Shown here one piece after another: positions 7,735 through 15,693 of a stretch of DNA of 34,862 nt. A program made the translations under genes and the position numbers. Within the stretch, counting starts at the first letter, position 1, and each line of letters opens with the position of its first letter. The notes below the pieces were generated by a model. That model saw only the letters and a program-made list of their open reading frames with translations, did not search any database and had not been told where the DNA came from. The stretch is from an uncultured Bacilli bacterium (GTDB taxonomy: Bacteria; Bacillota_I; Bacilli_A; RF39; UBA660), in the NCBI GenBank assembly GCA_910586295.1, contig CAJUGE010000010.1, positions 1 to 34,862 of the forward strand, given 5' to 3'.

Positions 7735-8315
7735 AAGGACTTATAATCAAAGACTTATACCAATGTAAAAACAACATAATAGTTTCTATACTAACATCAG
7801 TAATAATCTCATCATTTTGTCTCCTCTTCCAAATAGAGTACATAACTCCATTTATAATTACAACTCTAATAGGCACAACTTTAGCGCACTCTATAATAAC
7901 AGATAAAAAAACTGGATGGTCTACTACCGAAAAAACAATGTCGTTAGATAAAAAAGAAATAATAAAAAGTAAATATATAATGTACTTACTAACAATTACT
8001 TTTAGTTACATAATAGGTATTATTATATTAGAATTTAGTGAATCTTATATATCGGAAGTATTTTACTTTTTTCCAATATCCAGTGGACTTATTTTAGGAA
8101 GTATCCTAATTCCCAGTAACTATATTCTTGGAATAGATAAATCTTATCTAGGAATGATGTTATCTATACTATTCACAATTTTCGTTTTACTTCTATTTTA
8201 CTTCTTCTACTTAAGTGATATTATATATTTAATAATGTTTCCATTCTTAAGCGTATTATTTTACTTCTTATCATATAAATGGTTAGTGGAAACAAAAATA
8301 AAATCAAAAAATTAG
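7731..8315 (+). CDS. ABC-2 type permease, exporter 2
   Basis: Membrane protein of 194 aa with about five or six hydrophobic segments, partner of the preceding ATPase. The start MKGLIIKDLYQCKNNIIVS parallels the permease at 2428-3054; similarity fades after the first 40 residues except for the membrane layout. The ATGA overlap implies translational coupling. The stop codon (8313-8315) lies inside the CIRCE-like element of the next gene, so the heat-shock operator abuts this operon with no space. Confidence 0.85.
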   Translation: MKGLIIKDLYQCKNNIIVSILTSVIISSFCLLFQIEYITPFIITTLIGTTLAHSIITDKKTGWSTTEKTMSLDKKEIIKSKYIMYLLTITFSYIIGIIILEFSESYISEVFYFFPISSGLILGSILIPSNYILGIDKSYLGMMLSILFTIFVLLLFYFFYLSDIIYLIMFPFLSVLFYFLSYKWLVETKIKSKN

Positions 8316-8354
8316 CACTCTACTATTGACAGTGCTAATCTAAAGTGATACAAT
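8312..8354 (+). promoter_or_regulatory. CIRCE-like HrcA operator overlapping the hsp20 promoter
   Basis: TTAGCACTC (8312-8320), 9 bp, CAGTGCTAA (8330-8338): the CIRCE consensus with one mismatch (C for G at the start of the right arm). The -35 box TTGACA (8326-8331) sits inside it, followed by 17 bp and TACAAT (8349-8354). HrcA binding here would block the promoter. Confidence 0.88.
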
Positions 8355-8361
8355 TAAAATG

Positions 8362-8459
8362 TAAAAAGGAAAAGAAACTTTTTACAGGTATTAAAAAAAT
8401 ATTATGTGCTATCCTATATATATAGTGGACAACACATAAAAAGAAAGGAAGCTGATATT
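8362..8459 (+). promoter_or_regulatory. hsp20 5' leader with two hairpins
   Basis: The transcript leader is about 100 nt. TAAAAAG (8362-8368) pairs with CTTTTTA (8378-8384). TTATGTG (8402-8408) pairs with CACATAA (8433-8439), enclosing a CTATA/TATAG inner stem, just upstream of AAAGGA (8444-8449). A structural or temperature-sensing role is possible but not shown. Confidence 0.4.
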
Positions 8460-8876
8460 ATGATGTTAATACCAAGAAGAAATGATTTTGATTTATTAGG
8501 AGATTTGTTTGATGACACATTCTTTAACAAGAGTGAAAGCAAACTAATGAGGACAGATATTAAAGAAAGAGAAAACGACTATGTAATTGATATTGATTTA
8601 CCAGGTTATGATAAAGAGAATATCAAAGTTAAAGTTAACGATGGATACTTAACTATTGAAGCAAAAACAAAAGGAAGCGACTACGAGAAAGACGGAAAAT
8701 ATGTACGTAAAGAAAGATACTTTGGAGAATGTTCAAGAAGTTTCTACATTGGAGAAAATATAAAAACTGAAGATGTAAAAGCAAAATTCACAAATGGAAT
8801 ACTTTCATTACAAGTTCCTAAGAAAGAACAACAAAAAGAAATAGAAGAAGATACATTCGTTAACATTGAAGAATAG
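8460..8876 (+). CDS. Small heat-shock protein Hsp20 (alpha-crystallin family)
   Basis: ATP-independent holdase chaperone, about 138 aa. The alpha-crystallin domain spans about residues 30-125: RTDIKERENDYVIDIDLPGY, KENIKVKVNDGYLTIEA and the signature AKFTNGILSLQVPK. It also has a short N-terminal arm (LLGDLFDDTFF) and an acidic tail. ATG 8460 is chosen for AAAGGA at 8444-8449; ATG 8463 is equally in frame, and an upstream ATG at 8406 lies inside the leader hairpin without a ribosome site. The CIRCE-like operator implies HrcA control, so it would be induced by heat or misfolded protein. It forms a single-gene unit with its own terminator. Confidence 0.93.
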   Translation: MMLIPRRNDFDLLGDLFDDTFFNKSESKLMRTDIKERENDYVIDIDLPGYDKENIKVKVNDGYLTIEAKTKGSDYEKDGKYVRKERYFGECSRSFYIGENIKTEDVKAKFTNGILSLQVPKKEQQKEIEEDTFVNIEE

Positions 8877-8891
8877 TTTTAACAAGAAAAG

Positions 8892-8927
8892 TAAATAGCA
8901 AAATAAATGCTATTTATTTTATTTTTA
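8892..8927 (+). terminator. hsp20 terminator
   Basis: TAAATAGCA (8892-8900) pairs with TGCTATTTA (8908-8916), followed by a T-rich run. Confidence 0.8.
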
Positions 8928-8948
8928 CCTTAGTAGAACGAAGAAAGT

Positions 8949-9040
8949 TTGATACAAATTTTTCACTATGCTATATAATAAGAAAATTATCTAAATTTAT
9001 TCAAAATAAATTGTTTATAGTGTATAATGTTAATAGGTGA
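8949..9040 (+). promoter_or_regulatory. Promoter region of the EamA gene
   Basis: Two possible promoters: TTGATA (8949-8954) with TATATA or TATAAT near 8972-8979, and TTCAAA (9000-9005), 17 bp, TATAAT (9023-9028). AGGTGA at 9035-9040 is the ribosome site for ATG 9046. Confidence 0.55.
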
Positions 9041-9045
9041 TATAT

Positions 9046-9888
9046 ATGTGGTTTTTATTTATTGTTCTCTACATAGTTTTAGCAGTAGCATTTACTCAAT
9101 TTTATAAAATAGTTTTAAATACCTCAAAGAGTGATGGTACATTGACTGTATTATTACAATTTATAGCAGGATTATGTGCCTTATTGCTTTCTGTTTTATT
9201 TAAGTTTACATTTCCAACAGATTGGAAAGTATATTTATTATTAGGAATAGCTTGTATCTTCTATGCTATTTCAGATAGAATGAATACAACTGTAAGAAGT
9301 GGTATAGAGGCCTCAACATTTAGTATAATTAAACAATTATCAACAGTATTTATGATTATAGCAGGATTACTATTTTTTAAAGAACAATTTGTTTGGAAAA
9401 AGATTATTGGAGCAGGACTAATTATTTTTAGCAATATTCTTATTTTCTATAAAAAAGGAAATCAAAAATTAGACAGATATGTTATATTAGGTATTCTATC
9501 AAACATAATTTATTCAGTAGCGTTATTTTTAGATGTTAATATTTCAGATAGTTTTAACTTGGCATTTTATGTAGCTCTAACTTTATTAGTTCCTGCTTTA
9601 TTTATTACAATTGCTGAAAGAGTAAAATTATCAAATATAAAAAAGGAATTTAAAAATGGTAATAAGAAAGCAATTTTGATAACAGGACTTTGTTGGGGAA
9701 CAATGATTGTTGTTCAGTTAAGAGCATATCAACTTGGAGAAGCTACTTCAGTTGCTCCTTTGTGTGCTTTAACTGTAATTGGAAATGTATTAGTTGGATA
9801 CTTATTTTTAAAGGAGCGAAATAATCTATTAAAAAAATTAATCGCTGCTTGTTTAATTATTATAAGTGTATTTTTAATAAAAGGTTAA
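9046..9888 (+). CDS. EamA/DMT-superfamily transporter
   Basis: Polytopic inner-membrane protein of 280 aa with about ten short hydrophobic helices in two halves of roughly 140 residues, the duplicated EamA layout. Each half ends in a helix after a short charged turn (FFKEQFVWKKIIGAGLIIFS; LFLKERNNLLKKLIAACLII), which is typical of EamA repeats. The substrate is unknown; family members export amino acids, metabolites or nucleotide sugars. ATG 9046 is preferred over GTG 9037 because AGGTGA sits 5 nt upstream. Codon use is less ATA/CTA-rich than in neighbouring genes, which may mean acquisition. Monocistronic by position. Confidence 0.82.
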   Translation: MWFLFIVLYIVLAVAFTQFYKIVLNTSKSDGTLTVLLQFIAGLCALLLSVLFKFTFPTDWKVYLLLGIACIFYAISDRMNTTVRSGIEASTFSIIKQLSTVFMIIAGLLFFKEQFVWKKIIGAGLIIFSNILIFYKKGNQKLDRYVILGILSNIIYSVALFLDVNISDSFNLAFYVALTLLVPALFITIAERVKLSNIKKEFKNGNKKAILITGLCWGTMIVVQLRAYQLGEATSVAPLCALTVIGNVLVGYLFLKERNNLLKKLIAACLIIISVFLIKG

Positions 9889-10073
9889 AGCTAAGTTAGT
9901 ATATAAGGATAAATATTATGAATGAAAAAGAAATATATACAAACTCAATATATAAACATTTAGTATTTTTGAATTACTAAACAAAAAATATCATGGTATG
10001 AATCTGATAACAATAACTAGACATTCCTTAATTACATATAGAAAATAACACTAAAAAATGATAATATTATATT
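9889..10073 (+). other. Intergenic with a possible 20-codon ORF
   Basis: An ATG at 9918 with AAGGA at 9905-9909 opens a 20-codon frame (MNEKEIYTNSIYKHLVFLNY, stop 9978-9980). The end of that frame lies in an inverted repeat, TTTAGTA and TACTAAA. Nothing recognisable; it may be chance or a relic. Confidence 0.2.
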
Positions 10074-10418
10074 ATGAATGAAGATACAAAAATTAAAAAT
10101 TTATTATTTAGTTTATCTAAGTCCAAATTTAGAAGTAAATTTCATCTAAAAGATAAAGATTTAGAATACATAAACAAGTGTGGTATAAATAAAATTGAAG
10201 AGCACGCTTATGACTTTATAACTAAACGTCTAGCACCATCTAATATTCCTAATGATACTCATCAAACTCCATACAAAGGCCATCCTGTTTTCATAGCCCA
10301 ACATGCTACTGCGACTTGTTGCCGTGAATGCTTATATAAATGGCACAAGATTGAAAAGGATAAAGAATTGTCAAAAGAAGAAATAGACTATATAGTTAGT
10401 GTTATAATGGCTTTCTAA
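10074..10418 (+). CDS. DUF4186 family protein
   Basis: Small cytoplasmic protein (114 aa) matching the uncharacterised DUF4186 family across its length: FRSKFHLKDKDLEYI, HAYDFITKRLAPSNIPNDTH, QTPYKGHPVFIAQHATATCC, and CLYKWHKI near the C-terminus. The clustered His and Cys residues (GHPVFIAQHATATCCREC) suggest metal binding, which is an inference. No function is established. There is no clear Shine-Dalgarno sequence before the ATG, and an AT-rich TATTAT-like box lies only a few bases upstream, so translation may be leaderless or weak. It stands alone between the EamA and acyltransferase genes. Confidence 0.85.
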   Translation: MNEDTKIKNLLFSLSKSKFRSKFHLKDKDLEYINKCGINKIEEHAYDFITKRLAPSNIPNDTHQTPYKGHPVFIAQHATATCCRECLYKWHKIEKDKELSKEEIDYIVSVIMAF

Positions 10419-10433
10419 AAAATGAATCTAGAC

Positions 10434-10485
10434 TTTAAATAAAGTAATTGCTATGCTATAATAAAATAAATAGAGTAAAAGAGGA
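10434..10485 (+). promoter_or_regulatory. Extended -10 promoter of the acyltransferase operon
   Basis: TTTAAA (10434-10439), 17 bp, TATAAT (10457-10462), with the TG extension TATGC just before it. GAGGAG at 10481-10486 serves ATG 10493. Confidence 0.75.
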
Positions 10486-10492
10486 GTAGAAT

Positions 10493-11530
10493 ATGAAAGA
10501 TAAAAAAATCTTAACATTAGACAAAGCGAGACTAATCTCGGCATGTCTAATTATCATGGTGCACACAATGCCACTAGCATCAATAAATGGAAAGGCAAGC
10601 TTCTTACTATCAGAAGTGTTTTGTAGAATTGCAGTACCTTTGTTCTTAATGATAACAGGATACTACATAATGAAAAAATCACTAAAAGATAAGAAAGTTC
10701 TAATTGACTACACAAAAAGAGTGCTAATATATTATGTAATAAGTATAATAATTTACTTACCTATAAACATCTATAATGGGGTATTTAGTAGTTTAACGTT
10801 TTTAGGATTACTAAAGGAACTGCTAATAACTGGAACATTTTATCATTTATGGTATTTTCCAGCATTAATACTAGGTATTTGGATAACTTACTTCATACTA
10901 AAAAATATGAAAGAAAAACAAGCTAGCATAATATTTGTAATACTATTTATGATTGGACTTCTAGGAGACAGTTATTATGGATTATTAAACGGTATAAGTT
11001 TATTGGAAAATATTTACGGTGTCATATTTAAAATATTTGATTACACAAGAAATGGGCTGTTCTATGTGCCAATATTCCTATATTTAGGATACTTATCTAA
11101 TAGTCAAAAACTAAAAATAGAAAAGAAAAAGAATATAATACTAATTATAGTATCGCTTATACTAATGTTAATAGAAGGATACTTACTTCATTCACAAGCA
11201 TATCAAGAACATACAAGTATGTATCTATTCTTAGTACCTCTTATGATATTTATCTTTATGTACCTAATTAATAATCCAGGTAAAGAAGAAAAATATCTAA
11301 GAAGAGTAAGTACTGTAATTTATATAATTCATCCTTGGTTCATAGTCTTAATAGTAAAACTAAGTAGCTTATTGAAACTTAATAAATACTTAACAGATAA
11401 TACAATAATACATTTCTTACTAGTTTTAATCCTAACATTATCATTTAGTTTTATATTTGAATATTTATTAGAAAAAGCACCAAAGAAGAAGTTAAATGTT
11501 AAAAGTAAAAAAGGTAAAAATAAAAAATAG
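10493..11530 (+). CDS. Membrane acyltransferase 3 family protein
   Basis: 345 aa membrane protein with about ten transmembrane helices and the acyltransferase-3 start LDKARLISACLIIMVHTMPL. It carries the conserved His after the first helix (VHT), a second-helix RIAVPLFLMITGYY motif and YHLWYFPALILGIW. Relatives O-acetylate peptidoglycan, teichoic acid or exopolysaccharide at the outer face of the membrane; no periplasmic SGNH domain is fused here. The C-terminus is a Lys-rich tail (KAPKKKLNVKSKKGKNKK). The radical SAM gene starts 17 nt after the stop, so the two are likely co-transcribed. The exact acceptor is unknown. Confidence 0.85.
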   Translation: MKDKKILTLDKARLISACLIIMVHTMPLASINGKASFLLSEVFCRIAVPLFLMITGYYIMKKSLKDKKVLIDYTKRVLIYYVISIIIYLPINIYNGVFSSLTFLGLLKELLITGTFYHLWYFPALILGIWITYFILKNMKEKQASIIFVILFMIGLLGDSYYGLLNGISLLENIYGVIFKIFDYTRNGLFYVPIFLYLGYLSNSQKLKIEKKKNIILIIVSLILMLIEGYLLHSQAYQEHTSMYLFLVPLMIFIFMYLINNPGKEEKYLRRVSTVIYIIHPWFIVLIVKLSSLLKLNKYLTDNTIIHFLLVLILTLSFSFIFEYLLEKAPKKKLNVKSKKGKNKK

Positions 11531-11547
11531 ATATAGAGGTGAAAGTA

Positions 11548-12402
11548 ATGGAAAAATTAGAAAAAAGAGAATTAGTATCATTTGATGGAGCATGTCCATA
11601 TAAATGTAAACATTGTTATACTTTCGGTTTAAATGAAGAAAACAAAAATCTTAGTATTGACGATATAGTAGAAAGTCTAAAAGAAAAAGAATTTGATGTA
11701 ATATATGTATCACACAATAAAGAGAACTTCATTAATCCCAAAGAAGGAATAAATTTATGTAGAAAATTATTTGAAACATACAACAAAGATATTTTGGCAA
11801 TCACTAGAAATGTTTTTAATGATGATGAATTAAATGATTTTTCAAAATTAAATGAAGAAATGAAATCTAAAGGAAAACTCCTATGTCTTGCTGTTTCTAT
11901 ACCAGCTTTAGACTCGATAGAAATTACTGAAGGTATAGGAATAATCCCATCACCAGAGGAAAGAATAAATTTCTTAAAAAGAGCAAAAGAAAAAGACATA
12001 AAAACAATTTTAGTAATAAGACCTTTATATCCAAACAAAATAATTCCTATAAAAGAGCCTCTAAAAATAATAGAGAAGTGTTCAGGTTTTATAGACTGTG
12101 TGTTATCAAGTGGCTTAGCCGTAAACGATTTTATTTTAAAACAATTAGGTTTAACTTGGGACGATTTTAACTATCTTGATGGAGATAATTCTAAATTTTT
12201 ACTAGGTGCTATAGATAACATGAAATATATTGATGTACAAGAAGAATTAAAACAACTTAAAGATAAATGCAAAGATTTAAATATTAGCATATTTAATCAT
12301 AGCATGGAAGCACTACAATTTTTCAGTCATAGCATGGATGCCTTAAACTATTTAAAAGAAATTGATATTGATTACATGAAAGAAGACTTTAGTTTTGAAT
12401 AA
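11548..12402 (+). CDS. Radical SAM domain protein of unknown function
   Basis: 284 aa. The [4Fe-4S] motif C-x3-C-x2-C is at residues 16-23 (CPYKCKHC), followed by Y-T-F, so SAM cleavage chemistry is expected. The N-terminal half has the partial TIM-barrel layout (VIYVSHNKEN, LLCLAVSIPALDS, KTILVIRPLYP). The last part contains a tandem 10-residue repeat, FNHSMEALQF then FSHSMDALNY (about residues 249-268). No SPASM or second-cluster Cys motif is seen. ATG 11548 is preferred over GTG 11539, giving 7-8 nt from the AGAGG site. A terminator overlaps its 3' end. The substrate is unknown; co-transcription with an acyltransferase hints at envelope or metabolite modification, which is inference. Confidence 0.8.
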   Translation: MEKLEKRELVSFDGACPYKCKHCYTFGLNEENKNLSIDDIVESLKEKEFDVIYVSHNKENFINPKEGINLCRKLFETYNKDILAITRNVFNDDELNDFSKLNEEMKSKGKLLCLAVSIPALDSIEITEGIGIIPSPEERINFLKRAKEKDIKTILVIRPLYPNKIIPIKEPLKIIEKCSGFIDCVLSSGLAVNDFILKQLGLTWDDFNYLDGDNSKFLLGAIDNMKYIDVQEELKQLKDKCKDLNISIFNHSMEALQFFSHSMDALNYLKEIDIDYMKEDFSFE

Positions 12403-12418
12403 TAAAGTCTTTTATTTT
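12383..12418 (+). terminator. Terminator of the acyltransferase / radical SAM operon
   Basis: AAGACTTT (12383-12390) inside the coding end pairs with AAAGTCTT (12404-12411), followed by TTATTTT. Confidence 0.8.
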
Positions 12419-12429
12419 GAAAAAAAACA

Positions 12430-12478
12430 TTGACAAACAAGTGTATGTAAAATATAATTGTAATATAAAGACGAGAGG
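12430..12478 (+). promoter_or_regulatory. Promoter of the HAD-MBL-priA operon
   Basis: TTGACA (12430-12435), 17 bp, TATAAT (12453-12458), a full consensus match. GAGAGG at 12473-12478 serves ATG 12489. Confidence 0.85.
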
Positions 12479-12488
12479 AAGTGAAAGT

Positions 12489-12971
12489 ATGAAAATGTTA
12501 TATGTTGATTTTGATGGAGTAGTACTAGATACTATACCTATATTGTATGAAATAGCACAAAAAGAAGGATATGATGTTAATGATGCAGAATTCTATAAGA
12601 ATTTCAATTACAAAGAAATACTAAAAGATAAATATATAATAAATGATGGCATCAATTGTATACAAAGAATAATAGAAAGTGAGAAATTTGAAGTAAGCAT
12701 ACTTACACATTGCCATTCAATTAAAGAAGGTTCTGATAAAGTAAAATACATAAGGAAATTCTTCAAAGATATAACAGTCATAATCTGCCCAAAAGATATT
12801 TCTAAAACTAAAATGGTACATACAGAAGGAGCGATTCTTATAGATGACTATGCAGGAAATTTAAAAGAATGGGAAACTGCTGGAGGAATACCTATAAAAT
12901 TTTCTCAAGAACTTAAAGGAAAAGGGTATACAGTTATAGATAAATTAGATAAAATAATAGATATGTTCTAA
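12489..12971 (+). CDS. HAD-superfamily phosphatase, 5'-nucleotidase-like
   Basis: 160 aa protein with the HAD nucleophile motif YVDFDGVVLDT (Asp7, Asp9), a motif II Thr in ILTHC, and the motif IV acidic pair in ILIDDYAGNLKEW. The layout and DDY-x-x-N motif resemble the NT5C-type 5'(3')-deoxyribonucleotidases, but other small HAD phosphatases are possible. A start further upstream would run through the promoter, so ATG 12489 after GAGAGG is chosen. It is first in a cluster with an MBL hydrolase and priA. Confidence 0.75.
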   Translation: MKMLYVDFDGVVLDTIPILYEIAQKEGYDVNDAEFYKNFNYKEILKDKYIINDGINCIQRIIESEKFEVSILTHCHSIKEGSDKVKYIRKFFKDITVIICPKDISKTKMVHTEGAILIDDYAGNLKEWETAGGIPIKFSQELKGKGYTVIDKLDKIIDMF

Positions 12972-12990
12972 AGAAGAGGAGAGTGATTAA

Positions 12991-13512
12991 ATGAAAATAG
13001 AAAGACTAATACTTGAACCACTTGATAATAATTGTTATATATTAAGTGAAAACAACTGTGCTATTATAATTGACCCTAGTAGTGAAGAAAATAAAATAGA
13101 AGAATACTTAACAAAAAATAATTTAACATTAATTAGCATTTTTATAACTCATTATCACTTTGACCATATAGGTGCTTTAGACTACTTTATAAAAAAATAT
13201 AATGTAAAAGTATATGACTACAAACAAATAGGAAAATTTAAAGAAGGTCCATTTAAATTTCAAGTTATAAGTACAAAAGGGCATTCAAACGATAGTGTAT
13301 CATTTTACTTTGAAAATTCAAAAGACTTATTCGTTGGAGATTTTGTATTTGAAGGCAGTATAGGAAGGATGGATTTAGAAGACGGAGACGAAGAAGAAAT
13401 GTCTTATAGTTTAAGAGAACTTAAAAAATTTGATAAAAATACAAAAATATATCCTGGTCATGGAAACACAACTACTCTTTCGCATGAACTTCTAAATAAC
13501 CCTTACTTATGA
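12991..13512 (+). CDS. MBL-fold metallo-hydrolase (glyoxalase II-like)
   Basis: 173 aa metallo-beta-lactamase fold hydrolase. The metal motif H-x-H-x-D-H is intact (THYHFDHIG, residues 54-59), followed by the third His in KGHSNDS, the bridging Asp in LFVGDFVFEGSIGR and the last His in YPGHGNTTTLSHE. The arrangement matches the short YqgX/glyoxalase-II-like group that hydrolyses thioesters. It lacks the C-terminal helical substrate domain of classical glyoxalase II, so the physiological substrate is uncertain. AGAGGAGAG lies just upstream. It overlaps priA by 4 nt, so the two are translationally coupled. Confidence 0.88.
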   Translation: MKIERLILEPLDNNCYILSENNCAIIIDPSSEENKIEEYLTKNNLTLISIFITHYHFDHIGALDYFIKKYNVKVYDYKQIGKFKEGPFKFQVISTKGHSNDSVSFYFENSKDLFVGDFVFEGSIGRMDLEDGDEEEMSYSLRELKKFDKNTKIYPGHGNTTTLSHELLNNPYL

Positions 13513-15686
13513 TTGCAGGTGTCCTAATTGAATATAGTGTAAAAAGTCTTGATAAAACATTTGACTACATAGTCCCAAAAGAACTAGAAGACAAAATAAA
13601 AATTGGGCATAAAGTTCTAGTTCCATTTGGAAGACAAATAGTTGAAGGCTTTGTCATGGACTTAAAAAACACTAAAGATACCAAAATGGATTACAAAGAA
13701 ATACAAGAGATAGTAGAAAGTACTTTCTGTTTAAATAGTGAATTAATTGAACTAGGAAAGTACATCCAAAAAACAACACTTTCTACACTAATAAGTGCAT
13801 ATCAATCTATGTTTCCAAAAGCCTTGAAAGCATCAAGCAAAACAATGATAAATGTAAAAACCAAAACACTATGTTACTTAAATCCAAATATAAATATAGA
13901 AGAGTACTTAGAAGCAAACAAAAGAAACAAAAAAGAAATAGAAATCATACATAAACTACAAAAAGAAACAAAAATAGAAAGAAAAGAAATAAATGGTACA
14001 TCATTAAGAAGTCTTATAGAAAAAAACATAGTACTAATAGAATACGAAGAAGTAAATAGAAAAGTAGAATATATGCATGAAGAAAAAAACGAAATTACCC
14101 TAACAGAAGCACAAGAAAAAGCATATAAAGAACTTAAAGAAAGTGACAACAAAAATATACTACTTTATGGTGTGACAGGCAGTGGAAAAACAGAAATATA
14201 TATAAAACTTATAAAAGATTTAATAAACAGTAAAAAAACAGTTATAATGTTAGTACCAGAAATTAGTTTAACACCCCAGATAGTAGGAAAATTCATAAGT
14301 GAGTTTGGGGATAATGTAGCAGTCTTACATAGTGGTTTAAGTGAAGGCGAAAAATTTGATGAATATAGAAGAATAGTAAACAAAGAAGTAAATATTGTAA
14401 TAGGCGCTAGGAGTGCTGTATTCGCACCGCTTGAAAACATAGGTGCTATTATAATTGACGAATGTGGTAGTCCATCATTCAAACAAGACGTAAATCCAAA
14501 ATACAATGCGATAGATATTGCATTAAAGAGAGGTAAAACTCACAATGCCTATGTAATCATGGGAAGTGCAACACCACTTTTAGAACAATACGCTAGAGGT
14601 GAAAAAGGAGTATTTAAACTTATTTCACTAACCAAAAGAGTAAGTGAAAACTTACCAAAAATTAACATAGTAGATATGAATGAAGAAGTAAAAAGAAGAA
14701 ACTTTGTAATAAGCAATGAACTAAAAGTTAAATTAACAATGTGCTTAAATAAACATGAACAAGCAATAATTCTATTAAATAGAAGAGGATACTCTACATT
14801 CATGAGTTGTTCCTCTTGTGGCTATGTTTGGAAATGTCCAAGTTGTGACATCTCGCTAATTTATCATAAAAGTTCAAACAACCTAAGATGTCACTACTGT
14901 GGATACTCAACTAAAATGACTAATATATGTCCATCATGCAAAGAAGAAGCAATAAAAGATTTAGGAATGGGAACAGAAAAATTAGAAAATATAATAAAAG
15001 AAAACTTTCCTACATCTAGAGTAATTAGAATGGACTTGGACACAACATCAAAAAAAGGTTCTCATGCACGTATAATAGAAAGTTTTAAAAACCACGAATA
15101 CGACATTCTAATCGGAACACAAATGATATCAAAAGGCTTAAACTTTAAAAACATCTCACTAGTTGGTGTAATAAATGCAGATGCTTCACTATATATGCCA
15201 GACTTTAGAAGTGCTGAAAGAACATTTGAATTATTGATGCAAACAAGTGGAAGAGTAGGCAGATATGATTTACCTGGAGAAGTAATCATACAAACATACA
15301 ACAAAGATAACTACTGTTTAGAATGTGTAAAAAAACAAGACTACTTAGAATTCTATAAAAAAGAAATGGACATAAGAAGACAACTAAAATACCCACCATA
15401 CTTCTATATATGCTCTATAAAAATAGTAAGCCCAGAATATGAAACTGCAAGAAATGAAAGTAACAAAATAAAAAATTACTTATCAAAGAAACTCTCTAAT
15501 AACTTTATAATTCTAGGACCATCCACAGCAAGTGTATTCAAACTAAAAAATAAATACTATTTTCAAATAATAATCAAATACAAAAGAGAAGAAAACTTAA
15601 CAAAAACACTAAAAGAACTAAACAGTATGTATATTACAGATAAAGTAAAACTAGACATAAACTTGAATCCACTAAATCTATTATAA
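13509..15686 (+). CDS. priA: Primosomal protein N' (replication restart helicase)
   Basis: 725 aa superfamily-2 DNA helicase that recognises stalled forks and reloads the replisome. An N-terminal DNA-binding domain (SVKSLDKTFDYIVP, VLVPFGRQIVEGFV) precedes Walker A GVTGSGKT at residues 221-228. Motif II reads IIIDECGSPSFKQD, and Zn-binding Cys pairs from about residue 434 read CSSCGYVWKCPSCD and CHYCG, then CPSC. The helicase C-terminus has GTQMISKG and QTSGRVGR. Motif II is odd: the usual DEEH is DECG (residues 317-320); the Asp and Glu needed for Mg-ATP are kept. ATG overlaps the MBL stop. All other motifs are intact, so it is probably functional. Confidence 0.95.
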   Translation: MIAGVLIEYSVKSLDKTFDYIVPKELEDKIKIGHKVLVPFGRQIVEGFVMDLKNTKDTKMDYKEIQEIVESTFCLNSELIELGKYIQKTTLSTLISAYQSMFPKALKASSKTMINVKTKTLCYLNPNINIEEYLEANKRNKKEIEIIHKLQKETKIERKEINGTSLRSLIEKNIVLIEYEEVNRKVEYMHEEKNEITLTEAQEKAYKELKESDNKNILLYGVTGSGKTEIYIKLIKDLINSKKTVIMLVPEISLTPQIVGKFISEFGDNVAVLHSGLSEGEKFDEYRRIVNKEVNIVIGARSAVFAPLENIGAIIIDECGSPSFKQDVNPKYNAIDIALKRGKTHNAYVIMGSATPLLEQYARGEKGVFKLISLTKRVSENLPKINIVDMNEEVKRRNFVISNELKVKLTMCLNKHEQAIILLNRRGYSTFMSCSSCGYVWKCPSCDISLIYHKSSNNLRCHYCGYSTKMTNICPSCKEEAIKDLGMGTEKLENIIKENFPTSRVIRMDLDTTSKKGSHARIIESFKNHEYDILIGTQMISKGLNFKNISLVGVINADASLYMPDFRSAERTFELLMQTSGRVGRYDLPGEVIIQTYNKDNYCLECVKKQDYLEFYKKEMDIRRQLKYPPYFYICSIKIVSPEYETARNESNKIKNYLSKKLSNNFIILGPSTASVFKLKNKYYFQIIIKYKREENLTKTLKELNSMYITDKVKLDINLNPLNLL

Positions 15687-15693
15687 ATTCCGC

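Noticed and set aside
9950..9982. Inverted repeat TTTAGTA/TACTAAA as a terminator of the EamA gene
   Set aside because: No T-run follows on the plus strand and it lies more than 60 bp after the stop codon.
14165..14506. Minus-strand open frames within priA and other core genes
   Set aside because: They are shadows of strong, motif-bearing plus-strand genes, with no ribosome site and no recognisable domain.
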